A DNA stretch of 64,000 nucleotides from Acidimicrobiales bacterium (lineage in GTDB: Bacteria; Actinomycetota; Acidimicrobiia; Acidimicrobiales; JAKAVM01), in the NCBI GenBank assembly GCA_027452005.1, contig DAIDHF010000004.1, positions 1 to 64,000 of the forward strand. Direction: 5' to 3'. This document shows, piece by piece, positions 42,774 to 51,769 of the stretch (position 1 is the first letter of the stretch; each line of letters opens with the position of its first letter). The notes beneath the pieces are model-generated. The model had not been told where the DNA came from, ran no database searches, and saw only the letters and a list, made by a program, of their open reading frames with translations. Made by a program: the position numbers and the translations under genes.

Positions 42774-44486
42774 CTACTGATTCATCCAAATCGAAGTTGG
42801 GAAAAACTGCCCCGCATTAAATCCATAGGCCGGTGTTCCATCCGGACAGGTCAAACCTCGAAAGTTCATGGTGTGATCGTCTGCAGCACACATCCAAAGT
42901 GTCTGCCATCCAAAGAGGAATGGAAGGTTTTCAACGAGCCGTTTGTTCACGTTCTGATAGGCCGTGATTCTCTGCTGGGGATCTGGATTGGTTCTACCCT
43001 CTTGAAGATATATCTCAAGAGCTGGGTCGTCGTAGCGGGCCAGATTTAGCGCAATCGCCCCTGGGGGACCCATAGTTGTGGTGCTCAAGAACGGATAGTT
43101 CTGGTCCGGGTCAGCAGCACTAAAGAACTGGAACAGACCGACCTGGTATTTGCCCTCAACAAGATTCAAGGTGTATGTGTCTTGAAGCATAGTTGTTGTT
43201 GTAATCTCAATCCCGGCGGCCTGCCACATGGTTTGGAAGGCATTCATAAGTTCGACGTATCGAGTCTGAGATGGCCCAGAAAGATTGATTGTGAGGGGCC
43301 CGGGGTGTTGAGCTTTATATTGGGCTACGTACTGCTTTGCCTTGTTGAGGTCAAATGTGGGGTACTGGTCGGCTATGGCCTGGGAATACCACGGATAACC
43401 GGGAGGAAATAGCCCGGGTGACAGCTCGGGAATGTCATCGAAAAACGTAGCCCGGATCTTTTCCCGATCAGAGGCATATGCCAAGGCTTGACGAACCAAC
43501 AGGTTTGCTGTGGGTCCACTCTGACAGTTCATTATCAGGTTATCAATAGACGGCTCACCGACAACCCCATGGGCATCGTTGTATAACTGAAACGACGAAT
43601 CGCCGTAAAGATCGACATAGTTCTGTGGGTCCTGAGAGTGCATCAGGTTGATACCGCCTGACCGGAGCGTGGCTTCGCGACTCTGGTCATCAATGATCGG
43701 CCTAAACTCAATCGCATCAAGATAGGGGAGTCCTGGGCGCCAGTAGTGTGGATTCTTGGTAGCATTGAAGCTGATGTTCTGTGTCCACTCGGAAAAGACG
43801 AAGGGGCCTGTGCCAACTGGATTGGAGTTGGCGGCGTCCTGAACACTCCCGTCGGGATTGATGTACTTGGGAGTAATCATGTATCCACCCTGGCTCGTTA
43901 GTTCTGCCGGGAATGCAACCCAGGGCTGGCTCATTTGGATAGAAACTGTAAGATTATCAACTTTTGACACGTTCACGATTGGCTTGAGAGCAATACCGGT
44001 CAGAATAGACACTTGCAGGGCGTGAAGGTTTGCAATAACCGCGTCAGCATCACAGGGAGTGCCGTCGTGAAAATACACGTTAGGACGCATCTGGATTGTC
44101 CAGTTATCATAAGAAGAATTTGGTGTTATAGCCTGTGCAAGATATGGCTTGACGGTTCCATCTTGGGCAAGGATCGCTAAGGGATCCAACACGGTGTTGG
44201 CGTAAGAAAAACCAGTGGCGTCAAATCTTGAGGTCGGTGATGCTGGACTGAGACCACTCACCTCCGAGTAGGTCCCGATTACCACTTTCCCGCCTGGCCG
44301 AGGTGTGAGTTTAGAGATCCCTATGTCCGGGTTTACGGGAGTTGCGTAGTTCGTGGTACTTGACCCGCCATTCGATGATCCACACGCGGCCAAAAGCCCT
44401 GAAGCGCTTCCCCCGAATGCCGCAAATCCTGCTGCGCCTTTTAGACCCCCAGATAAAAATGAACGACGGTCAATACTCTTGGCCAC
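42774..44486 (-). CDS. ABC transporter substrate-binding lipoprotein, family 5 (oligopeptide/nickel type)
   Basis: A 570-residue extracytoplasmic solute-binding protein. GTG 44486 with AAGGAG six bases upstream gives a Tat signal (SIDRRSFLSGGLKG) and lipobox (LLAACG); the track start at 44678 is an artefact. The mature part is SBP family 5: RPNVYFHDGTPCDADAVIANL, NPVGTGPFVFSEW, VRQALAYASDREKI and NVNKRLVENLPFLFGW. Ligands of this family include peptides, opines, sugars and haem. No permease or ATPase genes are adjacent, so it either shares a transporter encoded elsewhere or is an orphan receptor. Confidence 0.85.
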   Translation of the reverse strand: MAKSIDRRSFLSGGLKGAAGFAAFGGSASGLLAACGSSNGGSSTTNYATPVNPDIGISKLTPRPGGKVVIGTYSEVSGLSPASPTSRFDATGFSYANTVLDPLAILAQDGTVKPYLAQAITPNSSYDNWTIQMRPNVYFHDGTPCDADAVIANLHALQVSILTGIALKPIVNVSKVDNLTVSIQMSQPWVAFPAELTSQGGYMITPKYINPDGSVQDAANSNPVGTGPFVFSEWTQNISFNATKNPHYWRPGLPYLDAIEFRPIIDDQSREATLRSGGINLMHSQDPQNYVDLYGDSSFQLYNDAHGVVGEPSIDNLIMNCQSGPTANLLVRQALAYASDREKIRATFFDDIPELSPGLFPPGYPWYSQAIADQYPTFDLNKAKQYVAQYKAQHPGPLTINLSGPSQTRYVELMNAFQTMWQAAGIEITTTTMLQDTYTLNLVEGKYQVGLFQFFSAADPDQNYPFLSTTTMGPPGAIALNLARYDDPALEIYLQEGRTNPDPQQRITAYQNVNKRLVENLPFLFGWQTLWMCAADDHTMNFRGLTCPDGTPAYGFNAGQFFPTSIWMNQ

Positions 44487-44843
44487 AAACAACTCCTTAG
44501 CTTCCCTCATTTGAACTATTGCCCGATAACACCTTGAACAAGCGTGTGTTGCCGTGGCAGTAGTTTCCTGCAACTTCCAACTAATACCCCAGGTTACTCG
44601 TTGGTAATACGCCATAATACTAGGGCCTAGAGTGGTCGTGCATTCGCATTCTGCACAAATGCCATCAAAAGAACACACGTTCGGTATTTGTGGACTTTAG
44701 TCAAGTAGGCTGACTTTGACAGATAGTAGGGAAGTTCTAGAGCCTTACGTCACGATTTGTCGAATTCAAAAATGAAACTAAAGTAACTCATTAGTAATAC
44801 CCGACAGGCTGAGAAGTTCAGTGAGAGAGGTGGAGAGATACCA
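44487..44843. other. 357-bp divergent intergenic region
   Basis: Separates the binding-protein gene (minus) from the AidB-like gene (plus). It contains the 11-base inverted repeat CTAGG-g-CCTAG at 44620-44630 and AT-rich stretches that could hold promoters for both, but no convincing -35/-10 pair, RNA gene or ORF. The Cys-rich in-frame extension seen in the track on the minus strand has no support. Confidence 0.5.
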
Positions 44844-46706
44844 ATGGCAACGAGCAACTTGAACGGTTCAAATAAGTCCACAGGAGCGAACAGAAAGGCT
44901 GAAATCTCGCCGAGTTCTCAAGTCGGACTTGACTATTCGAGTCTCGACGGGGCCATAGGTCTGAACTGGTTCCAGTTGGACCCAGATTTAGAGTCAATTG
45001 TCACTCGTAACCTACCTCCAGAAGACCACGCTTGGGCGAGATCTAAGCTCGACTCACTTGGGAGTCTCATCGGCGGGCGAATCGCCCGTAATGCAGACAT
45101 CATTGACCAAAACCCCCCGAAACTGGTCCCATATGACAACTGGGCGCAGATTGCAAATAGGATAGATCACCACCCGGCCGCAATTGATTCTAAGACCGCA
45201 CTCTGGGAGGTCGGATACGTATCGGGATTTGCTCGAGATGAAAAGGATCGGGGAAGGCCGGTACCGGGGGTGGTCCTAGCGGCTGCAAACTATCTACTCT
45301 CCCAGGCCGACACGGGAATGGTCTGCTCGTTAGGTATGACTAGCGGTGTGGCTGGATTGGTCGAGGCCTATGCGCCTTTAGACATACGAGGTGAGTTACT
45401 CGAAGGGCTCAAGGCCGACAGTTTTGATAGAGGGACTGACGGATCAATGTTTTTGACCGAACGAGATGGAGGATCTGATCTGGGGAGCACTGTCAAATGT
45501 ACGGCCCGCGACATTGGCGACGGCCGAGTGCTGATAAACGGTGAGAAATGGTTCTGTTCTAATATTGACGGGGCTGCAATTGCCCTACTGGCAAGACCCG
45601 AGGGCGCACCCATGGGCTCAGCTTCTATCGGGCTGTATCTGGTTCCCAAGACTAAAGATGATGGAACGCCTAACTCCTATACCATGAGGAGACTAAAAGA
45701 CAAGCTCGGTACGCGCTCCGTGCCAACTGGCGAGGTCGTGTTCGAGGATGCAATTGGGTACGCCTTGCGTCCGACCGAGATCAGACCGGGTTTGGCTGAT
45801 GCCCCAGGTGATCCCACATCAGATGCCGGTGGACTCAACCGAATGATGGAAATGGTCAACGGGTCAAGATTTGGGGTAGCCCTGATGGGACTGGGAATTG
45901 CACGACGGTCCTTTTTGGAGGCCGCAATCTGGGCTTACCACCGAAGAGCCAAGGGGAAGCTCTTGATTGACCTACCCTTAGTGAAAGAGCAGTTAGTTGA
46001 CTGTCTGGTGCGTCTAGAAGGCGCTCTGGCCTTTAGCTTTGAGTGCGCCCTGGCAAACAGATACGACTTTGGTGGACTGTTTCGGAGAATATGCGTACCG
46101 GCCGCCAAAGTTAGTCTGTGTCGGTTGGGGCTTGACAATGCCATTTATGCAGTGGAGCTCTTTGGCGGCAACGGGTACTGCGAAAACTTTGGAATGACTC
46201 GGTTACTACGTGATGCGCAGTGCCACACGATCTGGGAGGGAAGTGAAAACATATGTCGACTAGACGTATTGAGAGCGATCAGAAGACACGATAGCCATGA
46301 GGCCATTTTTGAAAGAGTTGGTCAAACTAAGAATCTAGTAAAGTCGGCCGCGCTGGCCTCACCTGCGTTAGCTGAGTTGTCGTCGTATATATCTGCCCGA
46401 GAAGAGAACCTTAGGAGCCTCGTAAAACAGGCCTTTGATGCCCCCCCTGAAATATCCGAGGTGCTCTCGGCAAGAATAACTGACTCCATTACTCATTTGG
46501 TTGGGGTCTCCTTGTTGACCGAGCAGGCGATTGAGACAGATAGCGCTCGGAAGATGCTTGTTGCACTGAGATATATAAGGAGCATTGACCCAGGATTTAG
46601 CAACCGATCTAGTATGGACCTCGATCAGATTGCACAAGTAGGGGCAAGGGAGATAGTTGAATATCAACCGGTCTCGGCAGACCTACTTGCTCGGGCAGTT
46701 GCTTGA
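44844..46706 (+). CDS. AidB-like acyl-CoA dehydrogenase family protein
   Basis: A 620-residue acyl-CoA dehydrogenase homologue, longer than the usual 380-540. After an N-terminal 140-residue extension resembling the adaptive-response dehydrogenase N-domain come FLTERDGGSDLGSTVKCTAR, INGEKWFCSNIDG, KDKLGTRSVPTGEVVFEDAIGYAL, MEMVNGSRFGVALMGLGIA and LFGGNGYCENFGMTRLLRDA with IWEGSEN. These are AidB-type features. E. coli AidB binds DNA and protects against alkylation, but actinobacterial relatives are often metabolic, so the role is open. Single gene with its own upstream region. Confidence 0.82.
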   Translation: MATSNLNGSNKSTGANRKAEISPSSQVGLDYSSLDGAIGLNWFQLDPDLESIVTRNLPPEDHAWARSKLDSLGSLIGGRIARNADIIDQNPPKLVPYDNWAQIANRIDHHPAAIDSKTALWEVGYVSGFARDEKDRGRPVPGVVLAAANYLLSQADTGMVCSLGMTSGVAGLVEAYAPLDIRGELLEGLKADSFDRGTDGSMFLTERDGGSDLGSTVKCTARDIGDGRVLINGEKWFCSNIDGAAIALLARPEGAPMGSASIGLYLVPKTKDDGTPNSYTMRRLKDKLGTRSVPTGEVVFEDAIGYALRPTEIRPGLADAPGDPTSDAGGLNRMMEMVNGSRFGVALMGLGIARRSFLEAAIWAYHRRAKGKLLIDLPLVKEQLVDCLVRLEGALAFSFECALANRYDFGGLFRRICVPAAKVSLCRLGLDNAIYAVELFGGNGYCENFGMTRLLRDAQCHTIWEGSENICRLDVLRAIRRHDSHEAIFERVGQTKNLVKSAALASPALAELSSYISAREENLRSLVKQAFDAPPEISEVLSARITDSITHLVGVSLLTEQAIETDSARKMLVALRYIRSIDPGFSNRSSMDLDQIAQVGAREIVEYQPVSADLLARAVA

Positions 46707-46727
46707 ACCGTTGGCTGTTGTTGCCAA

Positions 46728-47537
46728 CTAGTCTACAGTTACCTCGTGTTGGGCTAATTCTTCTGGTCGTTCTTTCCTTGCAATGTTTTGCTTGTAGAGC
46801 AGTACCCCCATTACGAAAAACCCAACCAGAGACATAACAATTCCAGTTACCTCAACCGCGTCAAATGGAGGATTGACGTCCAGCCACAAGAACTCGTCGA
46901 AAAATCGAGCTGCCCCCCAAAAGGCAAACAGACCAAAGAAGACCAAAAGGTTTGGGCCTCCATTTTTCGTAACATACTTTTCAATCTGCAATAGAATGAT
47001 AAATACAGCGAATGATTCAATTGATTGAAATATTGGGGCTGGGATCCGTTTCCCAACCTCCCCGGCGTAGTACATGCCGTACCAGGAACTAGTTACCCGT
47101 CCACCTCCAGCGATCATCAGCTGAGGACCCAAGAGTCTTCCCAGAGCCCAGGCCGCCATTAGAACCGGGGCGACAAGATCGAGGAGCTTAGACAGGGAGA
47201 CCTCCGACTGAGATGACTTGGCCTTCCAGGTCCCAACCAGGCCCCCCAAGGCGAGTCCACCAAATGATGACAGTCCCCCGTGCCAGATCGCCACGATATC
47301 CCCCAGGTTGTGACTATAGAAGCTCCAGTTGGCCGCCACGTGGACGATTCTGGCCCCCAAGATAGAGGACACGATTACCCAGATAAAGGTACTCCCGAGC
47401 CAGGTGTCGGAGTATCCGTTATCCCGGAGCCGCTTGGCAAGGTACCGGTAGGCAACCCAGAAGGTAACTGCCAGGCCAATCCCGTATGTGTGAATCTGAA
47501 GGGGGCCTATGTGAAAAACGACTGGAATTGGCTTCAT
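46728..47537 (-). CDS. Lgt-family membrane protein, atypical prolipoprotein diacylglyceryl transferase
   Basis: A 269-residue protein with about seven membrane helices, related to Lgt, which attaches diacylglycerol to lipoprotein cysteines. IHTYGIGLAVTFWVAYRYLA, GARIVHV and FWGAARFFDEF fit the family. In place of the conserved SFHGG with its essential His there is LSSFGGLALGG, and the GRLGNFxNGE segment reads GRLLGPQLMIAGGGRV. The Arg of GRL and a C-terminal Arg (AARFF) are kept. It may be a paralogue with altered function or a divergent working Lgt; the window encodes at least two lipoproteins that need one. Confidence 0.7.
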   Translation of the reverse strand: MKPIPVVFHIGPLQIHTYGIGLAVTFWVAYRYLAKRLRDNGYSDTWLGSTFIWVIVSSILGARIVHVAANWSFYSHNLGDIVAIWHGGLSSFGGLALGGLVGTWKAKSSQSEVSLSKLLDLVAPVLMAAWALGRLLGPQLMIAGGGRVTSSWYGMYYAGEVGKRIPAPIFQSIESFAVFIILLQIEKYVTKNGGPNLLVFFGLFAFWGAARFFDEFLWLDVNPPFDAVEVTGIVMSLVGFFVMGVLLYKQNIARKERPEELAQHEVTVD

Positions 47538-47590
47538 CTCAGCTATAGATACTATCGCAACTTGGACGTGAGTTTTCTTAGCCCAAGTAG

Positions 47591-47596
47591 TAGATT
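47591..47596 (+). promoter_or_regulatory. Leaderless-type -10 of the dienelactone hydrolase gene
   Basis: TAGATT ends six bases before ATG 47603 and no ribosome site is present. The spacing predicts transcription starting at the start codon; no good -35 was found. Confidence 0.35.
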
Positions 47597-47602
47597 GCAG
47601 GC

Positions 47603-48283
47603 ATGGGTGAAATCATTCAATTTCCGTCAAACGGGACAGATGGACAGGGTTATCTTGCCACTCCACCATCTGGATCGGGTCCAGGGGTGGTAGTTATTCA
47701 AGAGTGGTGGGGTCTGGTCGACCACATCAAAGACGTTTGCGACAGGTTTGCTTTAGAGGGGTTTACGGCTCTAGCCCCTGACCTGTACCGGGGCGAGGTC
47801 TCACGTGAACCCGACGAGGCTGGCAAGCTAATGATGGCCATGGCACTAGATCGGGCCGCAAAGGACATGAGCGGGGCCATAGACGAGTTGGTCCGGCGGG
47901 GTTCAAAAAACGGGGTCGGGGTAGTTGGGTTTTGCATGGGGGGTGGGCTTGCACTGGCCCTGGCTTGCCAAAGACCCGACAAGGTTCTGGCTGTGGCTCC
48001 ATTCTACGGGGCAGTACCCTGGCCAAACTACCAGCCCGATTACTCAAAGATTACAGCCAAGGTACGCGGACACTACGCCGAGCTTGACGACTGGATGACC
48101 CCAGAAAAGGCGCGAGAGCTAGAGAAAACCCTGACCGATCTTGGAAAAGATGCCCGGATTACAATCTACCCCGGTACCCAGCATGCATTTTTCAATGACA
48201 CCAGACCCGAGGTCTTCAATCCCCAGGCATCACAGTCGGCCTGGAAGGACACGGTGGATCTATTTAGGACAACCCTTAGTTGA
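47603..48283 (+). CDS. Dienelactone hydrolase family protein
   Basis: A 226-residue alpha/beta hydrolase with the Cys-His-Asp triad of dienelactone hydrolases. The nucleophile elbow is GVVGFCMGGGLALA; the conserved Glu is in VVIQEWWGLVDHIKDV; the acid lies in GHYAELDDWM and the His in YPGTQHAFFND. Classical members open the lactone ring in chloroaromatic breakdown, but many homologues have unknown cytoplasmic esterase roles. No aromatic-degradation genes are adjacent. Confidence 0.87.
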   Translation: MGEIIQFPSNGTDGQGYLATPPSGSGPGVVVIQEWWGLVDHIKDVCDRFALEGFTALAPDLYRGEVSREPDEAGKLMMAMALDRAAKDMSGAIDELVRRGSKNGVGVVGFCMGGGLALALACQRPDKVLAVAPFYGAVPWPNYQPDYSKITAKVRGHYAELDDWMTPEKARELEKTLTDLGKDARITIYPGTQHAFFNDTRPEVFNPQASQSAWKDTVDLFRTTLS

Positions 48284-48322
48284 ACCGTCAATCCAGAGGC
48301 TCGAAATGGGCAAGATCTCTAG

Positions 48323-48352
48323 TTGAACACTTTAGCTAATTGTAACTAGCAT
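48323..48352 (+). promoter_or_regulatory. Leaderless-type promoter of the malyl-CoA lyase-like gene
   Basis: TTGAAC (48323-48328), 18 bases, TAGCAT (48347-48352), then seven bases to ATG 48360. Standard spacing places the transcription start at the start codon, and no ribosome site is seen. Confidence 0.5.
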
Positions 48353-48359
48353 TTGACCC

Positions 48360-49295
48360 ATGTCTGAACGAACCCGAGACCTACCAAGAAGATCGTGCCT
48401 GTCTGTTCCCGGCTCTAGTGAGAGATTTCTAGAAAAAGGGCCAACAATTGCGGCGGACATGACCTTCTTAGACCTAGAGGACTCAGTGGCCCCCCTCGAG
48501 AAGGAGGCCGCCAGGGCCAAGGTGGCTGAAGCGATCAAGAACCTTGACTGGGGGGATCGAATTATCTGTGTCCGGGTAAACGCCTGGGATACCAAGTGGA
48601 CCTACGGGGACGTAATTGAAGTGGTTTCCAAGTCTGGTGAACGTCTAGAAGAGATAATGTTGCCAAAGGTGCAGAGCGCGGCCGAGATTGTCGCCCTTGA
48701 CCTGTTACTTACCCAAGTAGAACTCAACTGCGGACTGCCTGTTGGTCACATCGGGATTGAGGCCCAGATTGAGACTACCCGGGGACTCATCAACGTCGAA
48801 GAGATCTGTGCAGCATCAAGGCGACTTGAGACAATAATATTTGGCCCGGCGGACTTTGCAGCCTCCATGGAGATGCCCGTTTTAACCGGAGGGGTCCAAA
48901 TACCCGAGTACCCTGGAGATCACTTTCACTACGTGTTCTCAAAGATCCTCATGGCCGGGCGAGCTAACGGTCTCCAGGTTATTGACGGGCCCTTTCTCAA
49001 GATTAGAGAGATCGACTCATTTCGCGATTACTGCAATCGCACCAAGACCCTCGGATACGATGGAAAGTGGGCCTTGCATCCAGACCAGGTAACCGTTCTC
49101 AACGAGATATTTTCACCCACCCAAGAGCAGTTTGATCGGGCCATTGCAATACTCGATGCCTATAAGGTGGCCACTGAGCAAGATCGCAAGGGAGCTGTAA
49201 TGTTCGGTGACGAGATGATCGACGAGGCCTCGCGAAAGATGGCAAACAAGTTCGTTGCCCGAGGGATCCGGGCAGGACTCAAGCCATCAAGCTAG
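48360..49295 (+). CDS. HpcH/HpaI (CitE-like) lyase, probable malyl-CoA/beta-methylmalyl-CoA lyase
   Basis: A 311-residue TIM-barrel aldolase-lyase of the CitE/Mcl group. The CoA-binding N-terminus is RRSCLSVPGSSERFLEKG, with metal-site acids in FLDLEDSVAP and the stretch HIGIEAQIETTRGLINVEE; the KWALHPDQV segment closes the barrel. Mcl enzymes cleave beta-methylmalyl-CoA to glyoxylate and propionyl-CoA, or make malyl-CoA, in the ethylmalonyl-CoA pathway. The convergent neighbour is a methylsuccinyl-CoA dehydrogenase-like gene whose end overlaps by nine bases, supporting that pathway. A CitE-like or thioesterase role remains possible. Confidence 0.78.
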   Translation: MSERTRDLPRRSCLSVPGSSERFLEKGPTIAADMTFLDLEDSVAPLEKEAARAKVAEAIKNLDWGDRIICVRVNAWDTKWTYGDVIEVVSKSGERLEEIMLPKVQSAAEIVALDLLLTQVELNCGLPVGHIGIEAQIETTRGLINVEEICAASRRLETIIFGPADFAASMEMPVLTGGVQIPEYPGDHFHYVFSKILMAGRANGLQVIDGPFLKIREIDSFRDYCNRTKTLGYDGKWALHPDQVTVLNEIFSPTQEQFDRAIAILDAYKVATEQDRKGAVMFGDEMIDEASRKMANKFVARGIRAGLKPSS

Positions 49296-51002
49296 CTCTA
49301 AGAGCCGTCTGGCGATCACCTTTAGGGCCAATGTTTCGTCGGCCCCTTCGAAGATGGACAAAACCCGGGCATCCACGAAATACCTAGAGATCGGGAACTC
49401 CTCAGCAAATCCCATTCCACCGTGGATTTGAAGAGCTTCTCGGGTAACCCACTCGCAGGCCCGGCAAACGTAGGCCTTGACCATGGAGGCCTCCATGGCA
49501 CCCTCGCCCTTTGCCATCAGCCTGGCAACCTGGTATGAAAACTGCCTGGCGGCCTGGATGATTACAGCCATTCGACCAAGCTTTTGCTGGGTGAGTTCAT
49601 AGTCGACTATTGGGCTCCCAAATACCTTTCTAGCCCTTGCATAGTCAAGGGCGGCCTCATAAGCGGCCTGCATGACCCCGACCGCCCGAGCGGCAGTTTG
49701 GAGGCGTCCGTTCTCAAAGCCCTCCATTTGAAGGTAGAAACCGCGTCCCAGCCCGTCGCTCTCTCCAATAAGCTGGTTTGCGGGAACCCACCAGTCATCC
49801 AGGGAGATCTCATATGAGTGCATCCCGCGATATCCAATCGTGTCGATTGGACGGCCTTGGATGTGTCCGGGGGGAAGGTCGGCGGGGCGTTGGTCTTCGC
49901 CTGGGTTCTGGGTGAACTCAAACCCCTTTCCGGGGCCAACCGGCTTGTTGACAATAAACATGGAAAGTCCGCGGTGCCCCTTGGATCTGTCTGGATCGCT
50001 GCGCGCGAGGAGCATCAGGACGTCTGCCCGGGCCGCAAAAGTACACCACGTCTTGACCCCTCGAATCAGGTACCCACTAGGGGGGTCTCCACACGGTGTT
50101 GCGGTCGTGGTAATCCCGGCCACGTCTGACCCGTAGTCAGGTTCGGTAACCGCTACCGCACACAAGATCTCAGCTGAGGCCAACCGGGGGAGCCAGGTTT
50201 CCTTCTGGGCCTGTGTTCCTCCTTTTACCAACGCCCTGGTAAGGATCTCGGGACGAGTTATCAGAGATCCTCCTATTCCAAGAGATGCTCTAGAGAGTTC
50301 CTCGGTCGCCACGACCATGGCCAGATAGTCACCGTCTCCACCTTGGGCAAAGCCTCCGAAGGATTCCGGGACCGACAACCCAAACCCTCCAATCTCAGCC
50401 AGGCCGGAGATAACCGACTCTGGGACGTCCCCGTTAGTGCGGTGGACGTGTTCAGCATGTGGAACGATCTCGTTCTCGGCAAACTTCCGAAAGGTCTCAG
50501 CGGCAAGCTCAAAGTCGCTATCGAGGTGCCGCTCTCCGGGGGTCTGCGCGAACCTGGCCACGACCTCAGGAGATCTCCAATAAGTCAGAAATTCTGATTC
50601 TCCTCCAAAGTCATCAAATCTAAGCCCCCAGATGTCCTCTCTAAATAGAACCCTGGACCGAGCGTCGCAGATAGCATCCGCACAGAATACACAGGCCAGT
50701 TGGGCTTCAAGGTCTCCCAGGGCTCCGTACTCTAGAGCGGACCTGGCCATGGCAAGACCAGCCTTTGCATGGGCTAGTTCATAACAGGCGACCTGGTGGG
50801 TGTCGATTACCTGGTTTACGCTACTGCCTTGAGACTTGAGGTAATTAAGGGCCCGGTCAACCAGTGCCTCCATCTTGTCAAGCTCATATTCGGCCCCACG
50901 CAAGTCAGGCCCAAGTTCTTGGCGGTTGGTTTGTCCAGTTGGACCGTCCGAATTTGGGGAACTCAAAGAAACCTTGTGGCTATCGGGCGAAATTGGGGAC
51001 AT
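49287..51002 (-). CDS. Acyl-CoA dehydrogenase, probable (2S)-methylsuccinyl-CoA dehydrogenase (Mcd-like)
   Basis: A 571-residue dehydrogenase with an extra helical N-terminal domain of about 150 residues (HQVACYELAHAKAGLAMARS), as in Mcd of the ethylmalonyl-CoA pathway. The catalytic part shows FGLSVPESFGGF, AVTEPDYGSDVAGI, TIGYRGMHSYEISLDDWWVP, ENGRLQTAARAVGV and LQIHGGMGFAEEFPISRYFV, close to Mcd as I remember it. It would oxidise methylsuccinyl-CoA to mesaconyl-CoA. The Mcl-like gene on the opposite strand overlaps its end. Mcd versus a related long dehydrogenase should be settled by phylogeny. Confidence 0.75.
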   Translation of the reverse strand: MSPISPDSHKVSLSSPNSDGPTGQTNRQELGPDLRGAEYELDKMEALVDRALNYLKSQGSSVNQVIDTHQVACYELAHAKAGLAMARSALEYGALGDLEAQLACVFCADAICDARSRVLFREDIWGLRFDDFGGESEFLTYWRSPEVVARFAQTPGERHLDSDFELAAETFRKFAENEIVPHAEHVHRTNGDVPESVISGLAEIGGFGLSVPESFGGFAQGGDGDYLAMVVATEELSRASLGIGGSLITRPEILTRALVKGGTQAQKETWLPRLASAEILCAVAVTEPDYGSDVAGITTTATPCGDPPSGYLIRGVKTWCTFAARADVLMLLARSDPDRSKGHRGLSMFIVNKPVGPGKGFEFTQNPGEDQRPADLPPGHIQGRPIDTIGYRGMHSYEISLDDWWVPANQLIGESDGLGRGFYLQMEGFENGRLQTAARAVGVMQAAYEAALDYARARKVFGSPIVDYELTQQKLGRMAVIIQAARQFSYQVARLMAKGEGAMEASMVKAYVCRACEWVTREALQIHGGMGFAEEFPISRYFVDARVLSIFEGADETLALKVIARRLLELA

Positions 51003-51079
51003 TGGACTTAAAGACCTCTTCTGTAGATGGACTGCTTATAAAATATATCGGCCTAGATAATCTATCCAACTAAGCCGAC

Positions 51080-51739
51080 TCAGCCCACCTTGCCTGCTAC
51101 CACGGTTACCAAGGGTGGTAGAACTATTGATTCCCCGATGAAGTCGTCTTCAGGTATAGAAGTTATTTCGGCCAGGTAACTCGCAATAGGTCCTAAGCCA
51201 AAACTTACCGGGGACTCGGCCCAGGTGTCTCGGACCTCTAGTCCCGTCTCAGCTACCAACTTGGGCAAAATAGCCCCAATGTCCGGGTTCTTGGCGTCGG
51301 CCATTGAAAATGGGTCTCCATTTATACGTCCTGCCGAAGTAATGGGTTCTTGGACAACCACCCACCCACCCACCTTTAGAGCCATGGCCATCTTGGAAAG
51401 TACCGCTGAAGGATCGGTGACATGTAAGAGCAAGAACCGACTGAAGGCTAAGTCCACCTGCTCGGGAAGCAGTAGATCCTCTCCGGCCTGAGTTATTGTA
51501 ATAACTTGGGCGTGGAACTGTGCGGCTAGGCGGGCAACCTCGTTGCAGGCCCCTGGGTCACTGTCGACGGCATATACTCGGCCGTAGGCCCCAACCAGTT
51601 CGGCTAGTGCCACGCTAACGTCGCCCGACCCGGCCCCGACGTCCACACAAGACCACCCGGGTCCAACCTGTACTCGTTGTAGAGCGGTCTCAAGAGGGCG
51701 ACGGTACACGTCATTGCGCAGGGCTAACAATTCAGCCAA
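51080..51739 (-). CDS. SAM-dependent methyltransferase
   Basis: A 219-residue class I methyltransferase. Motif I is CVDVGAGSGDVSVALAELVG, the acidic residue after strand 2 is in VYAVDSDPGACNEVARL, and motif IV region reads VDLAFSRFLLLHVTDPSAV. The substrate is unknown; the fold resembles UbiE/methyltransferase-11 proteins. It lies 30 bases beyond the GGDEF-EAL gene start region on the same strand as, and downstream of, that gene, so they may be co-transcribed. Confidence 0.78.
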   Translation of the reverse strand: MAELLALRNDVYRRPLETALQRVQVGPGWSCVDVGAGSGDVSVALAELVGAYGRVYAVDSDPGACNEVARLAAQFHAQVITITQAGEDLLLPEQVDLAFSRFLLLHVTDPSAVLSKMAMALKVGGWVVVQEPITSAGRINGDPFSMADAKNPDIGAILPKLVAETGLEVRDTWAESPVSFGLGPIASYLAEITSIPEDDFIGESIVLPPLVTVVAGKVG

Positions 51740-51769
51740 TTACCTTAGGTCCTCTTCTAGCTAGAGTTA

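Noticed and set aside
44487-44678. Cys-rich N-terminal extension of the substrate-binding protein
   Set aside because: GTG 44486 has an ideal AAGGAG and begins a standard Tat lipoprotein signal, so the upstream in-frame stretch is untranslated.
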